Shown one piece after another: positions 17,601-24,853 of a DNA stretch of 64,000 nucleotides. The notes beneath the pieces are model-generated. The model had not been told where the DNA came from and did no database searches. It saw only the letters and a program-made list of their open reading frames with translations. The DNA lies in assembly GCA_903893625.1 (NCBI GenBank), contig CAITND010000016.1, positions 1 through 64,000 on the forward strand, written 5' to 3'. The translations under genes and the position numbers were made by a program. Each line of letters opens with the position of its first letter. The stretch's first letter is position 1. Source of the stretch: an uncultured Oscillatoriales cyanobacterium (GTDB lineage: Bacteria > Cyanobacteriota > Cyanobacteriia > Cyanobacteriales > Microcoleaceae).

Positions 17601-18211
17601 GGTTCCCAGTGGGCAACCGGGTAACGAGTGGGAGTGCAGATGGAACGATTCGGCTATGGGATTTAAGCCAAGGGGTTTGCGATCGCGTGATTGAGGCGAA
17701 TCATCCGATCCATTCTCTTGCCTTGAGTCCTGATGGTAAAACCCTGGTTAGTGGAGATTATGATGGGAACGTTCAACTGTGGGATGTATCCTCTGGAGAG
17801 TGTTTAAGAACGTTACAGTCCCCTGCCACTGGACATATTTATTCCGTAGCTTGGAATGTCGATGGCAATCAGGTGGCGAGTGCTAGTAGTGACGCCACCG
17901 TAAGAATTTGGAATGTCAAAACGGGTGAGTGTGAGCAAGTCATTGAGGGTAAAAATCATGCTTGGTCAGTGGATTGGAATCCAGTAAAACCGTTATTGGC
18001 GATCGCATTTTTGGAACAACCCATTCAACTGTGGGATATACAGACCTATAAATTAACACAAACCTTAAAGAGCATTCTTCCCTATGAAGGCATGAATATT
18101 ACGGGGGTAACAGGGATTTCCGAGGGGGAAAAAGCTACTCTCAAAGCATTAGGTGCGATTCAAGAATGTGTAGAGATGAGGAATGCTGGTTCCAATTTAA
18201 TCGGAAATTAA
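14654..18211 (+). CDS. STAND NTPase (NB-ARC/NACHT-type) with N-terminal VMAP-type HTH and C-terminal WD40 repeats
   Basis: 1185 residues. The N-terminal 85 residues (MEFEQVVEVVNHAIAP...LTEVEVALLFGAW...TYDRIAERSGYS) match the helix-turn-helix domain found at the head of many cyanobacterial STAND proteins. A P-loop ATPase follows: GMGGIGKST at about 137-145, LVILDNQE (Walker B) near 210, and LLTSREKP as sensor. A winged-helix/helical arm leads to roughly 14 WD40 repeats from about 560 to 1140 (SPDG...LWDxxTGEC). Family knowledge: STAND proteins are ligand-triggered switches in signalling and defence. The start is divergent from the protease cluster, so it may sense for or control it. No effector domain is fused. 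Confidence 0.88.
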   Translation: MEFEQVVEVVNHAIAPKIARTLTEVEVALLFGAWNNLTYDRIAERSGYSINYLQRDIGPKFWKLLSEALGRKVNKTNLRGILTHFDTPIATPQPQVQRSIDWGEALDVSNFQGRCEEIKTLTQWIIQDRCRLIALVGMGGIGKSTLAAKVAQLLQEQFQFVIWRSLRNAPRLETLLSELVPFVSNQQDLQAKPERLLYWLQTHRCLVILDNQETILQAGNVAGYYQPDFTDYDELLQLLGEASHQSCILLTSREKPAQVAISEDLNGAVRSLSLIGSWETSLALMDSKQLRGTDAEKRRLCELYCCNPLALKIVAASIQSLFEGNINSFLQENILVFNGIHRSLNRQFERLSPVEQTIMYWLAINREWTTIAELQDDIVPPISRATLLESLESLTRRSLIEKLSGEYTLQPVVMKYVTDCLIQQLVTELLTVKFSYFHRYALIKTTVLDYIQDSQVRLILQPLIQKLQDSLYNSDTLEPHLQSILTALRHASTPFFDYGVGNFINLCLHLQIDLSGFDFSHLKIRHADFRGATLHHINFQSAHFAQSLFTQLFTGGVWVKFSPDGRRFAIGDTNGGLHIWQFKPMQPLMRIQAGQGWILAGDWSADGTMIVCSAEHRILLWDTRTGQCLREFQGYLKWIFALAWSPDGQKLACVGQDSFIMVWDVATGTCLTSLGPSKPDDENCWVHDVVWLDNGTLLATADNDCTIKLWDIVTGECIRVIPAHEYWTLALALHPNGKVLASSGADKTVKLWDWQTGECLQATTIQDYLYSLEWSPDGHRLAGGSLAQIMPMWDSSLNCLHVFQGEQSLVWAIDWSRDGSTLVSVSFDQVIKFWNPQTGECFKTLRGYSNSCWYVRWSQDGVRLLSSNTNYTVQLWDSQTGECLRVFQGHTKEVLSVAWSPDERLIVSGSADGSVRIWEVQTGRCLKVLSGHENWVRSVAWSRDGNYVISGGNDQTVRIWDAHSGECLLTLSGHHNQVMSVVGFPVGNRVTSGSADGTIRLWDLSQGVCDRVIEANHPIHSLALSPDGKTLVSGDYDGNVQLWDVSSGECLRTLQSPATGHIYSVAWNVDGNQVASASSDATVRIWNVKTGECEQVIEGKNHAWSVDWNPVKPLLAIAFLEQPIQLWDIQTYKLTQTLKSILPYEGMNITGVTGISEGEKATLKALGAIQECVEMRNAGSNLIGN

Positions 18212-18472
18212 ATATTCTTAAATATCTGAGGAATGTGGGATAAAACAGCCCTGGAGAGAGCTATGAGGAAGGAGGATAAAAACCTAACACAATATCTTGT
18301 TTTGGTACGCCAAAATCGACTAAATGGGTAGCCGCCGAGATACGTGCAAGATGGGACACTTTGTGAGTCGTTTGACTCTGTGGCGGTCGCTTTAATCGCA
18401 TTCAAAAATTATCAGCCTTGATAGCGATCACGCCGATACTCAGATCATTTGTAATCTAGGCTTGCTATGTTC
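18212..18472. other. Non-coding gap after the STAND gene
   Basis: 261 bp with no convincing gene or repeat. It contains only short antisense open frames with no family resemblance. It marks the start of a degraded stretch that continues to about 19150. Confidence 0.4.
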
Positions 18473-18760
18473 TCATTTTCTTCTGCCGTAAAGAAAATAG
18501 CCCCATCCTGATAGAAGAATTGCTGGCAAATTTAAGCTTGCAATCAATATAATCGGCCACTCATCAATAGCAACACCGTAATTCAGCCAACTAATTTCGC
18601 TAATTAATAGCGCCGTTATCAAAGACAAAGCAAAATCCTTTGCACTTCTGGTTTTATATATTTTCCAGACTTGACGATACAACCCAAAAGCCAGGAGGAA
18701 GCTGGTCAAAACTGTTGATAATCGGCTAAAATTTATATACCAATAGGAGATTTCAGACAT
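18473..18760 (-). CDS. SemiSWEET-type small sugar transporter (MtN3/PQ-loop)
   Basis: 95 residues from the ATG at 18760. A GTG at 18790 would add ten. Three hydrophobic helices are visible (about residues 8-28, 38-60 and 64-85), the single triple-helix bundle of SemiSWEETs, which work as dimers. Typical features are an early Q-x-x-K-x-x-K-T-R-S-A-K-D (QVWKIYKTRSAKDF) and a W-x-x-Y-G motif (WLNYG). The likely role is passive movement of a small sugar or similar solute across the inner membrane. The 5' end overlaps a broken acyltransferase fragment. Confidence 0.75.
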   Translation of the reverse strand: MSEISYWYINFSRLSTVLTSFLLAFGLYRQVWKIYKTRSAKDFALSLITALLISEISWLNYGVAIDEWPIILIASLNLPAILLSGWGYFLYGRRK

Positions 18761-18900
18761 TTTTCTTGCTTTTGATAAAGAAGATGACACACATATTTTT
18801 TAAGGTTGTAGCCTATTTCTTTAACATAGACTTCATATCGTAGGCGATGTATATCTTCAATTTCTCTTGGGTTGAGAGATTTTTTTATCTCAATAGGCAT
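18733..18900 (-). pseudogene. Acyltransferase-like N-terminal fragment
   Basis: A 55-codon frame from ATG 18900 to TAA 18733 reads MPIEIKKSLNPREIEDIHRL then RYEVYVKEIGYN. This resembles the start of GNAT-fold N-acyl amino acid synthases, in which a conserved R-x-x-V-Y-x-x-E-x-G follows an initial helix. The similarity stops after about 32 residues, where the sequence runs into the leader of the SemiSWEET gene. It is probably the front of a gene truncated by deletion, and the call rests on a short match. Confidence 0.35.
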
Positions 18901-18984
18901 GGCTGTATTCCTGGGATGAATCTACTAATATAGTCACGATATTAGTTAGAGATTTATTAGAGCTTATCAAAACTTTAAAAGCCA

Positions 18985-19129
18985 GTCTTTACAGTAAAGT
19001 ATGGAGTTGAGTAAGATAAGTATGGTATAACTCGGAAAATTTTTCTCCAATGCTAAAAACGGTATGGAATTTAACAAAGCTTTGGAGGTCATCAACGGTG
19101 TTTTCCACCAGAAAAAGGGGTTTGAGTAG
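18985..19129 (+). pseudogene. Remnant of a second STAND gene: conserved leader plus truncated HTH start
   Basis: GTCTTTACAG (18985-18994) and AAGTATGG (18997-19004, 19018-19025) repeat the leader of the intact STAND gene. At 19064 an ATG opens MEFNKALEVINGVFHQKKG, like MEFEQVVEVVNHAIAPKIA of the intact protein, and stops at 19127-19129. After that the sequence joins Uma2 coding DNA at about 19154. This looks like a STAND gene that lost nearly everything by deletion. A frameshift into GLSSNGAESAVKDL before the junction is possible. Confidence 0.55.
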
Positions 19130-19153
19130 CAACGGTGCAGAAAGTGCCGTTAA

Positions 19154-19460
19154 AGATTTGGCTTGGATACAACGAGAACGTTGGGAAAATCTCACCCCAG
19201 AACAACGCCGCAAATTTCCTCCCATTGCGCCGGATTTTGTCATAGAATTAAGGTCAGCAACGGATCAATTAGAATCCCTGCGTCAAAAAATGTGGGAATA
19301 TTTAGATGCAGGCGTTAAATTAGGTTGGTTAATTAATCCTCAACAGCAACAAGTTGAAATCTATCGACTTGAAAAACCCGTAGAAGTGCGAAATCTTCCT
19401 ACAGAATTATCCGGTGAGGATATTTTACCGGGGTTTCGTTTAAATTTATCTCTTTATTGA
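19154..19460 (+). pseudogene. 5'-truncated Uma2 family nuclease gene (copy 1 of 3)
   Basis: From about 19154 the sequence matches the two complete copies downstream at an exact 645-bp offset (AWIQRERWENLTPEQRRKFP...). It ends with the same DILPGFRLNLSLY and stop. The first half, with MVISPV and the SPD catalytic Asp, is missing and replaced by STAND-remnant sequence. An open frame from 19050 fuses the two remnants but is unlikely to give a working nuclease because one active-site half is gone. Confidence 0.75.
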
Positions 19461-19529
19461 AGTTGCTGAACTTTCTCTGAACTTAGATAATATAATTAGG
19501 AATAGCGATCGCACATTGAGACTAACAAT

Positions 19530-20105
19530 ATGGTTATTAGTCCTGTGATATTAAACCTAGATAGTGTTTATCTCAGTGATGAACAATTCTATCAACTTTG
19601 TCAAAATAACCAAGAGTTAAAATTTGAAAGAAATGCTCATGGAGAATTAACAATTATGTCTCCGGTTGGGGGAGAAAGTGGAAATCGAGAATCGGAATTA
19701 ATGATCGATTTAGGAATTTGGAATCGTCAAACTCAACTGGGTTATACCTTTAGTTCTTCAACTATTTTTAAACTTCCTAATGGTGGAGATCGTTCTCCAG
19801 ATGTTGCTTGGATACAACGAGAACGTTGGGAAAATCTCACCCCAGAACAACGCCGGAAATTTCCTCCCATTGCGCCGGATTTTGTCATAGAATTAAGGTC
19901 AGCAACGGATCAATTAGAACCCCTACGTCAGAAAATGTGGGAATATTTAGATGCAGGCGTTAAATTAGGGTGGTTAATTAATCCTCAACAGCAACAAGTT
20001 CAAATTTATCATCTTCAAAAACCCGTAGAATTGCGAAATCTTCCCACAGAATTATCTGGTGAGGATATCTTACCGGGGTTTCGTTTAAGTCTATCTCTTT
20101 ATTAA
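19530..20105 (+). CDS. Uma2 family endonuclease-like protein (copy 2)
   Basis: 191 residues. The Uma2 (formerly DUF820) family has a PD-(D/E)XK restriction-like core. Visible here are RSPDVAWI (catalytic Asp), FVIELRS (Glu-x-Arg in the place of ExK) and KMWEYLDAGVKLGWLI in the last helix and strand. Uma2 genes are very abundant in cyanobacteria and their cellular role is not settled. Genes flanked by duplications like this are common. The ATG at 19530 is shared with copy 3. Confidence 0.85.
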   Translation: MVISPVILNLDSVYLSDEQFYQLCQNNQELKFERNAHGELTIMSPVGGESGNRESELMIDLGIWNRQTQLGYTFSSSTIFKLPNGGDRSPDVAWIQRERWENLTPEQRRKFPPIAPDFVIELRSATDQLEPLRQKMWEYLDAGVKLGWLINPQQQQVQIYHLQKPVELRNLPTELSGEDILPGFRLSLSLY

Positions 20106-20174
20106 AGTTGCTGAACTTTCTCTGAACTTAGATAATATAATTAGGAATAGCGATCGCACATTGAGACTAACAGT

Positions 20175-20750
20175 ATGGTTATTAGTCCTGTGATATTAAA
20201 CCTAGATAGCGTTCATCTCAGTGATGAACAATTTTATCAACTTTGTCAAAATAACCAAGAATTAAAGTTTGAAAGAAATGCTCAAGGAGAATTAACAATT
20301 ATGTCTCCGGTTGGAGGAGAAAGTGGAAATCGAGAAGCTGAATTAATCATTGATTTAGGAATCTGGAATCGTCAAACTCAACTGGGTTATACCTTTAGTT
20401 CTTCAACTATTTTTAAACTTCCTAATGGTGCAGATCGTTCCCCAGATGTGGCTTGGATACAACGAGAACGTTGGGAAAATCTCACCCCAGAACAACGCCG
20501 CAAATTCCCGCCTATTGCGCCAGATTTTGTGATTGAATTAAGGTCAGCAACAGATCAATTAGAACCCCTACGTCAGAAAATGTTAGAATATTTGGATGCG
20601 GGAGTTAAATTAGGTTGGTTAATTAATCCTCAACAGCAACAAGTTGAAATCTATCGACTTGAAAAACCCGTAGAAGTGAGAAATCTTCCCACAGAATTAT
20701 CCGGTGAGGAGATCTTACCAGGGTTTAGTTTAAATTTAATTGCTTTTTGA
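20175..20750 (+). CDS. Uma2 family endonuclease-like protein (copy 3)
   Basis: 191 residues, same start, active-site signatures (RSPDVAWI, FVIELRS) and length as copy 2. It differs at scattered positions, and its C-terminus is EEILPGFSLNLIAF rather than EDILPGFRLSLSLY. No frame damage is visible. A common cyanobacterial intergenic repeat (GTGCG...ACGCTTACACACCCTACG) lies just downstream near 20799-20827. Confidence 0.85.
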   Translation: MVISPVILNLDSVHLSDEQFYQLCQNNQELKFERNAQGELTIMSPVGGESGNREAELIIDLGIWNRQTQLGYTFSSSTIFKLPNGADRSPDVAWIQRERWENLTPEQRRKFPPIAPDFVIELRSATDQLEPLRQKMLEYLDAGVKLGWLINPQQQQVEIYRLEKPVEVRNLPTELSGEEILPGFSLNLIAF

Positions 20751-20832
20751 AAAATATTGTTTTATGTTTTATAAAAATCATCCTTAAACTGTTAGCTGGT
20801 GCGTGCGCTACGCTTACACACCCTACGATTAA

Positions 20833-22353
20833 TTATTGTTGATCGTCTTGAACCTCATTGGGATCAGTTGAGGGTTCAGAATTGGGTTGAGGGTTGGTAG
20901 AAGTATCAAAATATTGATAAATAGTAGAAGAAACTTGACGAATTAGTTCATTTGCTTGGGGATCATCTGCTTCTCTTTCAACTAAAACCCCGACTAAATA
21001 GCGTTTACCATTCGGCATATCAATTAACCCAATATCCCCACAAACTGAGTCAATATTGCCCGTTTTATGAGCAATAAACGCTCCCTCTCCTAAACCACTG
21101 GGTAATAAAGAACGATTGCGAGTTTGCTGCATAATTCTTAACATAAAATCACGGGATTTCACAGAAACTAACTTTCCTTGATTAATTTCCGCCATTAAAG
21201 TCACTAAATCTTTGGCGCTGGTTTTATTTGTTCCTTCCAAATCAGGAAGAATATTTTGCATTTGGGTCTGTTTTAATTGCCAAGAAGCAAACTGTTGATT
21301 TAATGATTCAATCCCACCCAAACGGTCAATCAATATATTCGTTGCCGTATTATCACTATTTGCAATCATTAACGTTGCTATTTCTAGGGCTGTAAATTTA
21401 CTACCTACAGGTTTATCTTGCAGTTCTCCAGATCCCTTAGCAACGTGCTTTTCCTCCATTGTTAATACTTCATCCAAATGTAGCCTGCCTTCATCAACCG
21501 CTTGAAAAAATGAGACTAAAATCGGAACTTTAATCATGCTGGCGGCAGGACGTGCTTCTTCCCCTTGAATATCTACATAATTCCCCGTATCTAAATCCAC
21601 TAAAAACACCCCAGGTTTTAACTTCGGTGAATCCTTTGCTAAACCCAAAATTGCTGTTTTTAAATCTGCTGCTTCCTGAGTTAATTGTAGGGGTTGAGCT
21701 AAAGAATTAGAGGAATTAGCATTCAGATTTTTTTGTTGTTCTACGGTTAAACTTACGGTTTGATTCGCTTCCGCGCTAGAACGTCCCAAGGCATTTAAAG
21801 CCGAAAGAATCGTTCCCGAAATCACACCAATACCAATTCCTAAAATTAATAAACGGGTTGCATAGACCATCGGAGACACCCGACGTTTTTTCCTCACCCG
21901 TTTTACAGGTTGATTTCCCGGTGGGAGGGGAGATCCAGAAGGGGAAACCTGAGCAACGGGAGGTCGGCGAGAGCGTACCGGAGTTGGAGCCGAGGACTGA
22001 GGAAACGGCAAAATAGAAGTAGCAGCAGCCCCCCTAGACGAACGCTTACCCGGTTGAGATCGGGGTTTACGAGATTGGGGAGGCGCAGACCGTTTCTGTC
22101 GCAGTTGAGAGAGCAGAGGATCAAAGGATTCAGAACGGCTGGGATCAATACCCTGTCGTTGTTCTCCCGACGGAGATCGACGAGAAATAGGTTTCGGCTG
22201 AGAAGGAGTAGAGCTACGAGAACGACGCTGAGGTTGAGATTGCGGTGAATTTCCATTCCGAGACTTTGGCTCAGAGGACTTAGAGCCAGACTTATAAAAT
22301 GAAAGTATTGAGAATAACGACTGACGAGGAGATCGTTGAGCCACACCTAACAC
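20833..22353 (-). CDS. Membrane-anchored class A beta-lactamase-like serine hydrolase
   Basis: 506 residues, GTG start. Residues 1-160 are a very basic, Ser/Pro/Arg-rich disordered region. One transmembrane helix spans about 167-189, and a periplasmic domain carries S272-x-x-K275 (ASMIK), S333-D-N and K430-T-G, the three motifs of the class A beta-lactamase/penicillin-binding fold. A Glu (E373) lies roughly where the deacylating E166 is expected, but the ExxLN motif is not clear. It may be a PBP-like or housekeeping hydrolase rather than a resistance enzyme. The 160-residue cytosolic tail is unusual for this family. Confidence 0.8.
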   Translation of the reverse strand: MLGVAQRSPRQSLFSILSFYKSGSKSSEPKSRNGNSPQSQPQRRSRSSTPSQPKPISRRSPSGEQRQGIDPSRSESFDPLLSQLRQKRSAPPQSRKPRSQPGKRSSRGAAATSILPFPQSSAPTPVRSRRPPVAQVSPSGSPLPPGNQPVKRVRKKRRVSPMVYATRLLILGIGIGVISGTILSALNALGRSSAEANQTVSLTVEQQKNLNANSSNSLAQPLQLTQEAADLKTAILGLAKDSPKLKPGVFLVDLDTGNYVDIQGEEARPAASMIKVPILVSFFQAVDEGRLHLDEVLTMEEKHVAKGSGELQDKPVGSKFTALEIATLMIANSDNTATNILIDRLGGIESLNQQFASWQLKQTQMQNILPDLEGTNKTSAKDLVTLMAEINQGKLVSVKSRDFMLRIMQQTRNRSLLPSGLGEGAFIAHKTGNIDSVCGDIGLIDMPNGKRYLVGVLVEREADDPQANELIRQVSSTIYQYFDTSTNPQPNSEPSTDPNEVQDDQQ

Positions 22354-22440
22354 CTGACTATGATTTTAAGAATTTTTTTAAGACGATGATATTAATCACT
22401 TCCAACCCGACACCCGCACCCTAAGAATACTGTCTATGGA

Positions 22441-23241
22441 TTAGAGATCGGGCGACAGTTTTAGGGTATCATCAATTGCCACAGAATTGTTACAATTTAA
22501 TGCCCATTCTACTTGACTTAGGATACCGCGTAACATGGCAACTTCTTCAGAAGTTAAATTAGCACGATTAAACAAACGGCGGAATTTTTTCATCCGACTA
22601 TTTGCAGTATGGGGATAGACATATCCAATCCTGAGTAACATCGCTTCCAACTGTTGATAATATCCCTCTAACACCTCTAAGGGAACAGTTGACAGGTTTG
22701 GAGTTACCATCTTGTCTTCTGTACCCCCTTGGGTTTCTAACACACAATATCGTAATTCATAACAACACACCCCAACCGACTGAGCTAAATTTAACGAAGG
22801 ATAAACAGAACTCGAAGGAATACTGAGAAACCTTTGAGCATAGCTGAGTTCATCATTATTTAAACCCCGATCTTCCGGGCCGAAAATTAAAGCCGAGGGA
22901 CAGTATAATAACCAAGGTAAAACCGTTCTGGGAGCTTCTAAATCGGTGGGTAAGCCTTGGGATCGAGATCTCGCCGTTGTTGCGATCGCACGTTGACATC
23001 CGGTTAAAGCTTCGGGTAAACACGAAACCGTGATCGCCCGTTCTAAAATATCCCCAGCATGAACCGCCATTCTTTTCGCCTCATCACCCAGGGGATCACA
23101 CCGAGGATTGACTAATACTAATTGCTCTAATCCCATATTTTTCATCACCCGCGCCACAGAACCCACATTTAACGGCCCTGCGGGTTCCACTAACACAATA
23201 CGAATGGGAGTTAATCGGGTGTACGAATCGGTCTGTGACAT
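22441..23241 (-). CDS. trmJ: SPOUT RNA 2'-O-methyltransferase, TrmJ type
   Basis: 266 residues. The SPOUT knot shows IRIVLVEPAGPLNVGSVARV at the start (N-x-G-x-x-A-R motif 1), ALIFGPEDRGLNNDEL (motif 2) and IPSSSVYPSLNLAQSVGV (motif 3). The arrangement and length fit TrmJ, which methylates position 32 of tRNA, more than rRNA-acting TrmH relatives. The C-terminal 90 residues are helical, as in TrmJ dimer extensions. A heptamer repeat array lies upstream. Confidence 0.8.
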   Translation of the reverse strand: MSQTDSYTRLTPIRIVLVEPAGPLNVGSVARVMKNMGLEQLVLVNPRCDPLGDEAKRMAVHAGDILERAITVSCLPEALTGCQRAIATTARSRSQGLPTDLEAPRTVLPWLLYCPSALIFGPEDRGLNNDELSYAQRFLSIPSSSVYPSLNLAQSVGVCCYELRYCVLETQGGTEDKMVTPNLSTVPLEVLEGYYQQLEAMLLRIGYVYPHTANSRMKKFRRLFNRANLTSEEVAMLRGILSQVEWALNCNNSVAIDDTLKLSPDL

Positions 23242-23326
23242 GGAAATGATATGATCATCCGAGATTCAAGCAACTCAAATAACTTAGCATGGCACGCCGA
23301 CAATCTATAACAGGGAACAGCTTCCC

Positions 23327-23400
23327 AATTACGAATTACGAATTACGAATTACGAATTACGAATTACGAATTACGAATTACGAATTACGAATTACGAATT
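23327..23400. repeat. AATTACG heptamer array (about 10.5 copies)
   Basis: Seventy-four bases of uninterrupted AATTACG repeats in the gap between the divergent trmJ and asparaginase genes, followed by GAATTCGTAATTC, which inverts the unit. The heptamer period is typical of the short tandem repeats of filamentous cyanobacteria. The unequal copies of such arrays change by slippage. Confidence 0.95.
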
Positions 23401-23555
23401 CGTAATTCCCTATTCCCTCTAAGATTTGTCCCGTTTGCGATCGCCTCTTTACTGTCGCGAAAAAGATGGGCTGACTGTTGGGAAAAAGTTAAATATTGTT
23501 CTGAACGCTGTCTAAGCCGTCGTTCTGCTTAAAAATTAAACTTCACCACAGATTC

Positions 23556-24488
23556 ATGGCCGTTAAACCTAAACTGATTATTCATGGCGGTGCTGGTAGT
23601 TCTCTCCAAGGAAAAGGAGGATTAGAAGCCGTTCGTAACTCTCTCTATCAAGTTATTGATCAAGTTTACGCCTTACTCCTCAAAGGAGCTAGTGCTAAAG
23701 AAGCCGTTGTGCTTGGCTGTCAACTCCTCGAAGACGATCCTCGGTTTAATGCAGGAACAGGTTCGGTTTTGCAATCCGATGGCCAAATTCGGATGAGTGC
23801 CGCGTTGATGGATGGAACTCTACAACGGTTTAGTGGCGTGATTAACGTTTCACGGGTGAAAAATCCGATTGATTTAGCCGTTGTTCTACAAAACGCCTCG
23901 GATCACGTTTTATCCGATTATGGCGCCGCCGAATTAGCGCGAGAACTGCAACTTCCCCTTTATAATCCCCTGACTGATCAGCGTTTGCAAGAGTGGCTGG
24001 AAGACCGCAAAGACAATTTTAAACGCAGTATGGCGAATGTCGTTTCTGAACCTGCGGGAACTGGAACTATCGGGGTTGTGGCGTTAGATCAAAATGGAGA
24101 ATTAGCCGCCGGAACTTCCACCGGGGGAAAAGGGTTTGAACGTATTGGTCGGGTCAGTGACTCCGCAACTCCGGCGGGAAATTATGCAACGGATCAAGCG
24201 GGGGTCAGTTGTACTGGAATTGGGGAAGATATTCTGGATGAATGTTTAGCCGCCAAAATTGTGATCCGGGTCACAGATGGTCAATCTTTGAAAGCCGCCT
24301 TTGAGAAATCCTTTGCTGAAGCGGATCAGCATCAACGAGATTTTGGGGCCATTGGTATTGATGCAACGGGTGCGATCGCCTGGGGAAAAACCTGTGATGT
24401 GATTCTTTCCGCTTTTCACGACGGTCACAACAGAGGTGATAGCCTAGAATCTGCCAAAGGAACTCAAGTGTTTTCTGCTGGCTGTTAA
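23556..24488 (+). CDS. iaaA: Isoaspartyl peptidase / plant-type L-asparaginase (Ntn hydrolase)
   Basis: 310 residues. LIIHGGAGS opens the fold and GTG-T171-IGVVALDQNGELAAGTSTGG carries the nucleophile. Autocleavage before T171 would give the alpha and beta chains. FNAGTGSVLQSDGQIRMSAALMDG and GRVSDSATPAGNYA are further family signatures. It hydrolyses beta-aspartyl dipeptides and asparagine in the cytoplasm. In cyanobacteria the same enzyme can take part in degradation of cyanophycin dipeptides. No neighbour supports that specifically here. Confidence 0.9.
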   Translation: MAVKPKLIIHGGAGSSLQGKGGLEAVRNSLYQVIDQVYALLLKGASAKEAVVLGCQLLEDDPRFNAGTGSVLQSDGQIRMSAALMDGTLQRFSGVINVSRVKNPIDLAVVLQNASDHVLSDYGAAELARELQLPLYNPLTDQRLQEWLEDRKDNFKRSMANVVSEPAGTGTIGVVALDQNGELAAGTSTGGKGFERIGRVSDSATPAGNYATDQAGVSCTGIGEDILDECLAAKIVIRVTDGQSLKAAFEKSFAEADQHQRDFGAIGIDATGAIAWGKTCDVILSAFHDGHNRGDSLESAKGTQVFSAGC

Positions 24489-24513
24489 GTCTTCGTAAGC
24501 ACAGCCAACGCCA

Positions 24514-24541
24514 GTAGAGACGTGCCATGGCACGTCTCTAC
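24514..24541. repeat. 28-bp perfect palindrome downstream of the asparaginase gene
   Basis: GTAGAGACGT...ACGTCTCTAC with a GCCATGGC core, fully self-complementary. It starts 25 nt after the stop. A second palindrome with identical 10-bp outer arms but a different core occurs at 63347-63374, also just after a gene. It could fold at the mRNA 3' end, but no T-run follows, so it may be a dispersed palindromic element. Confidence 0.75.
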
Positions 24542-24853
24542 ACAGTCAACAGTCATTGAAACTGTTAATTTTTCAAACACTATTTACAATTCCTAGAAGC
24601 TGATGATTTATAATCCAAGTGTGATTATTTTGCGAGTTAGTATGCTTGTTGATCGCTTGCATGATTTGGCGAGTTAGAAACTCATTCACGAGGGATTAAT
24701 AGTGTCATTTTTCTTAAGTTTACTATCCTTTAAATTAATCTACTTCTCTCTGTTCTTTTCGGAAATTGTAGAAACACCAAACCCTGCATCTACTATGCAA
24801 CTTTCCAGTCCTAGTAAGGCAAACTATTCGTACCTTATCCGTTCAAGGGGTTT
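24542..24853. other. Leader region of the chemosensory locus
   Basis: 312 bp of AT-rich DNA between the palindrome and the CheY-like gene. It must carry the promoter of that locus. I see no reliable promoter elements, repeats or open frame. Confidence 0.4.

Larger units (their letters stand above)
19154..20750 (+). repeat. Tandem triplication, 645-bp unit
   Basis: Three Uma2 copies end at 19460, 20105 and 20750, spaced exactly 645 bp. The 69-bp spacers between copies (AGTTGCTGAACTTTCTCTG ... GCGATCGCACATTGAGACTAAC) are nearly identical, so the unit duplicated as gene plus leader. The first unit is cut on its left side. Differences are mostly third-position changes, so the copies have been kept under some constraint. 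Confidence 0.85.

Noticed and set aside
21903-22346. Open frames on both strands over the basic tail of the beta-lactamase-like gene
   Set aside because: The Arg/Ser/Pro-rich codon bias keeps several frames open. Only the frame joined to the hydrolase domain makes sense.
20833-22353. Antibiotic-resistance gene
   Set aside because: The catalytic motifs are class A-like, but the anchor, long tail and unclear ExxLN motif, with no mobile context, fit a housekeeping hydrolase better.
23327-23400. Regular repeats suggestive of a CRISPR array
   Set aside because: Units are 7 bp with no spacers and no cas genes nearby. They are cyanobacterial heptamer repeats, as are the arrays at 47262-47398 and elsewhere.
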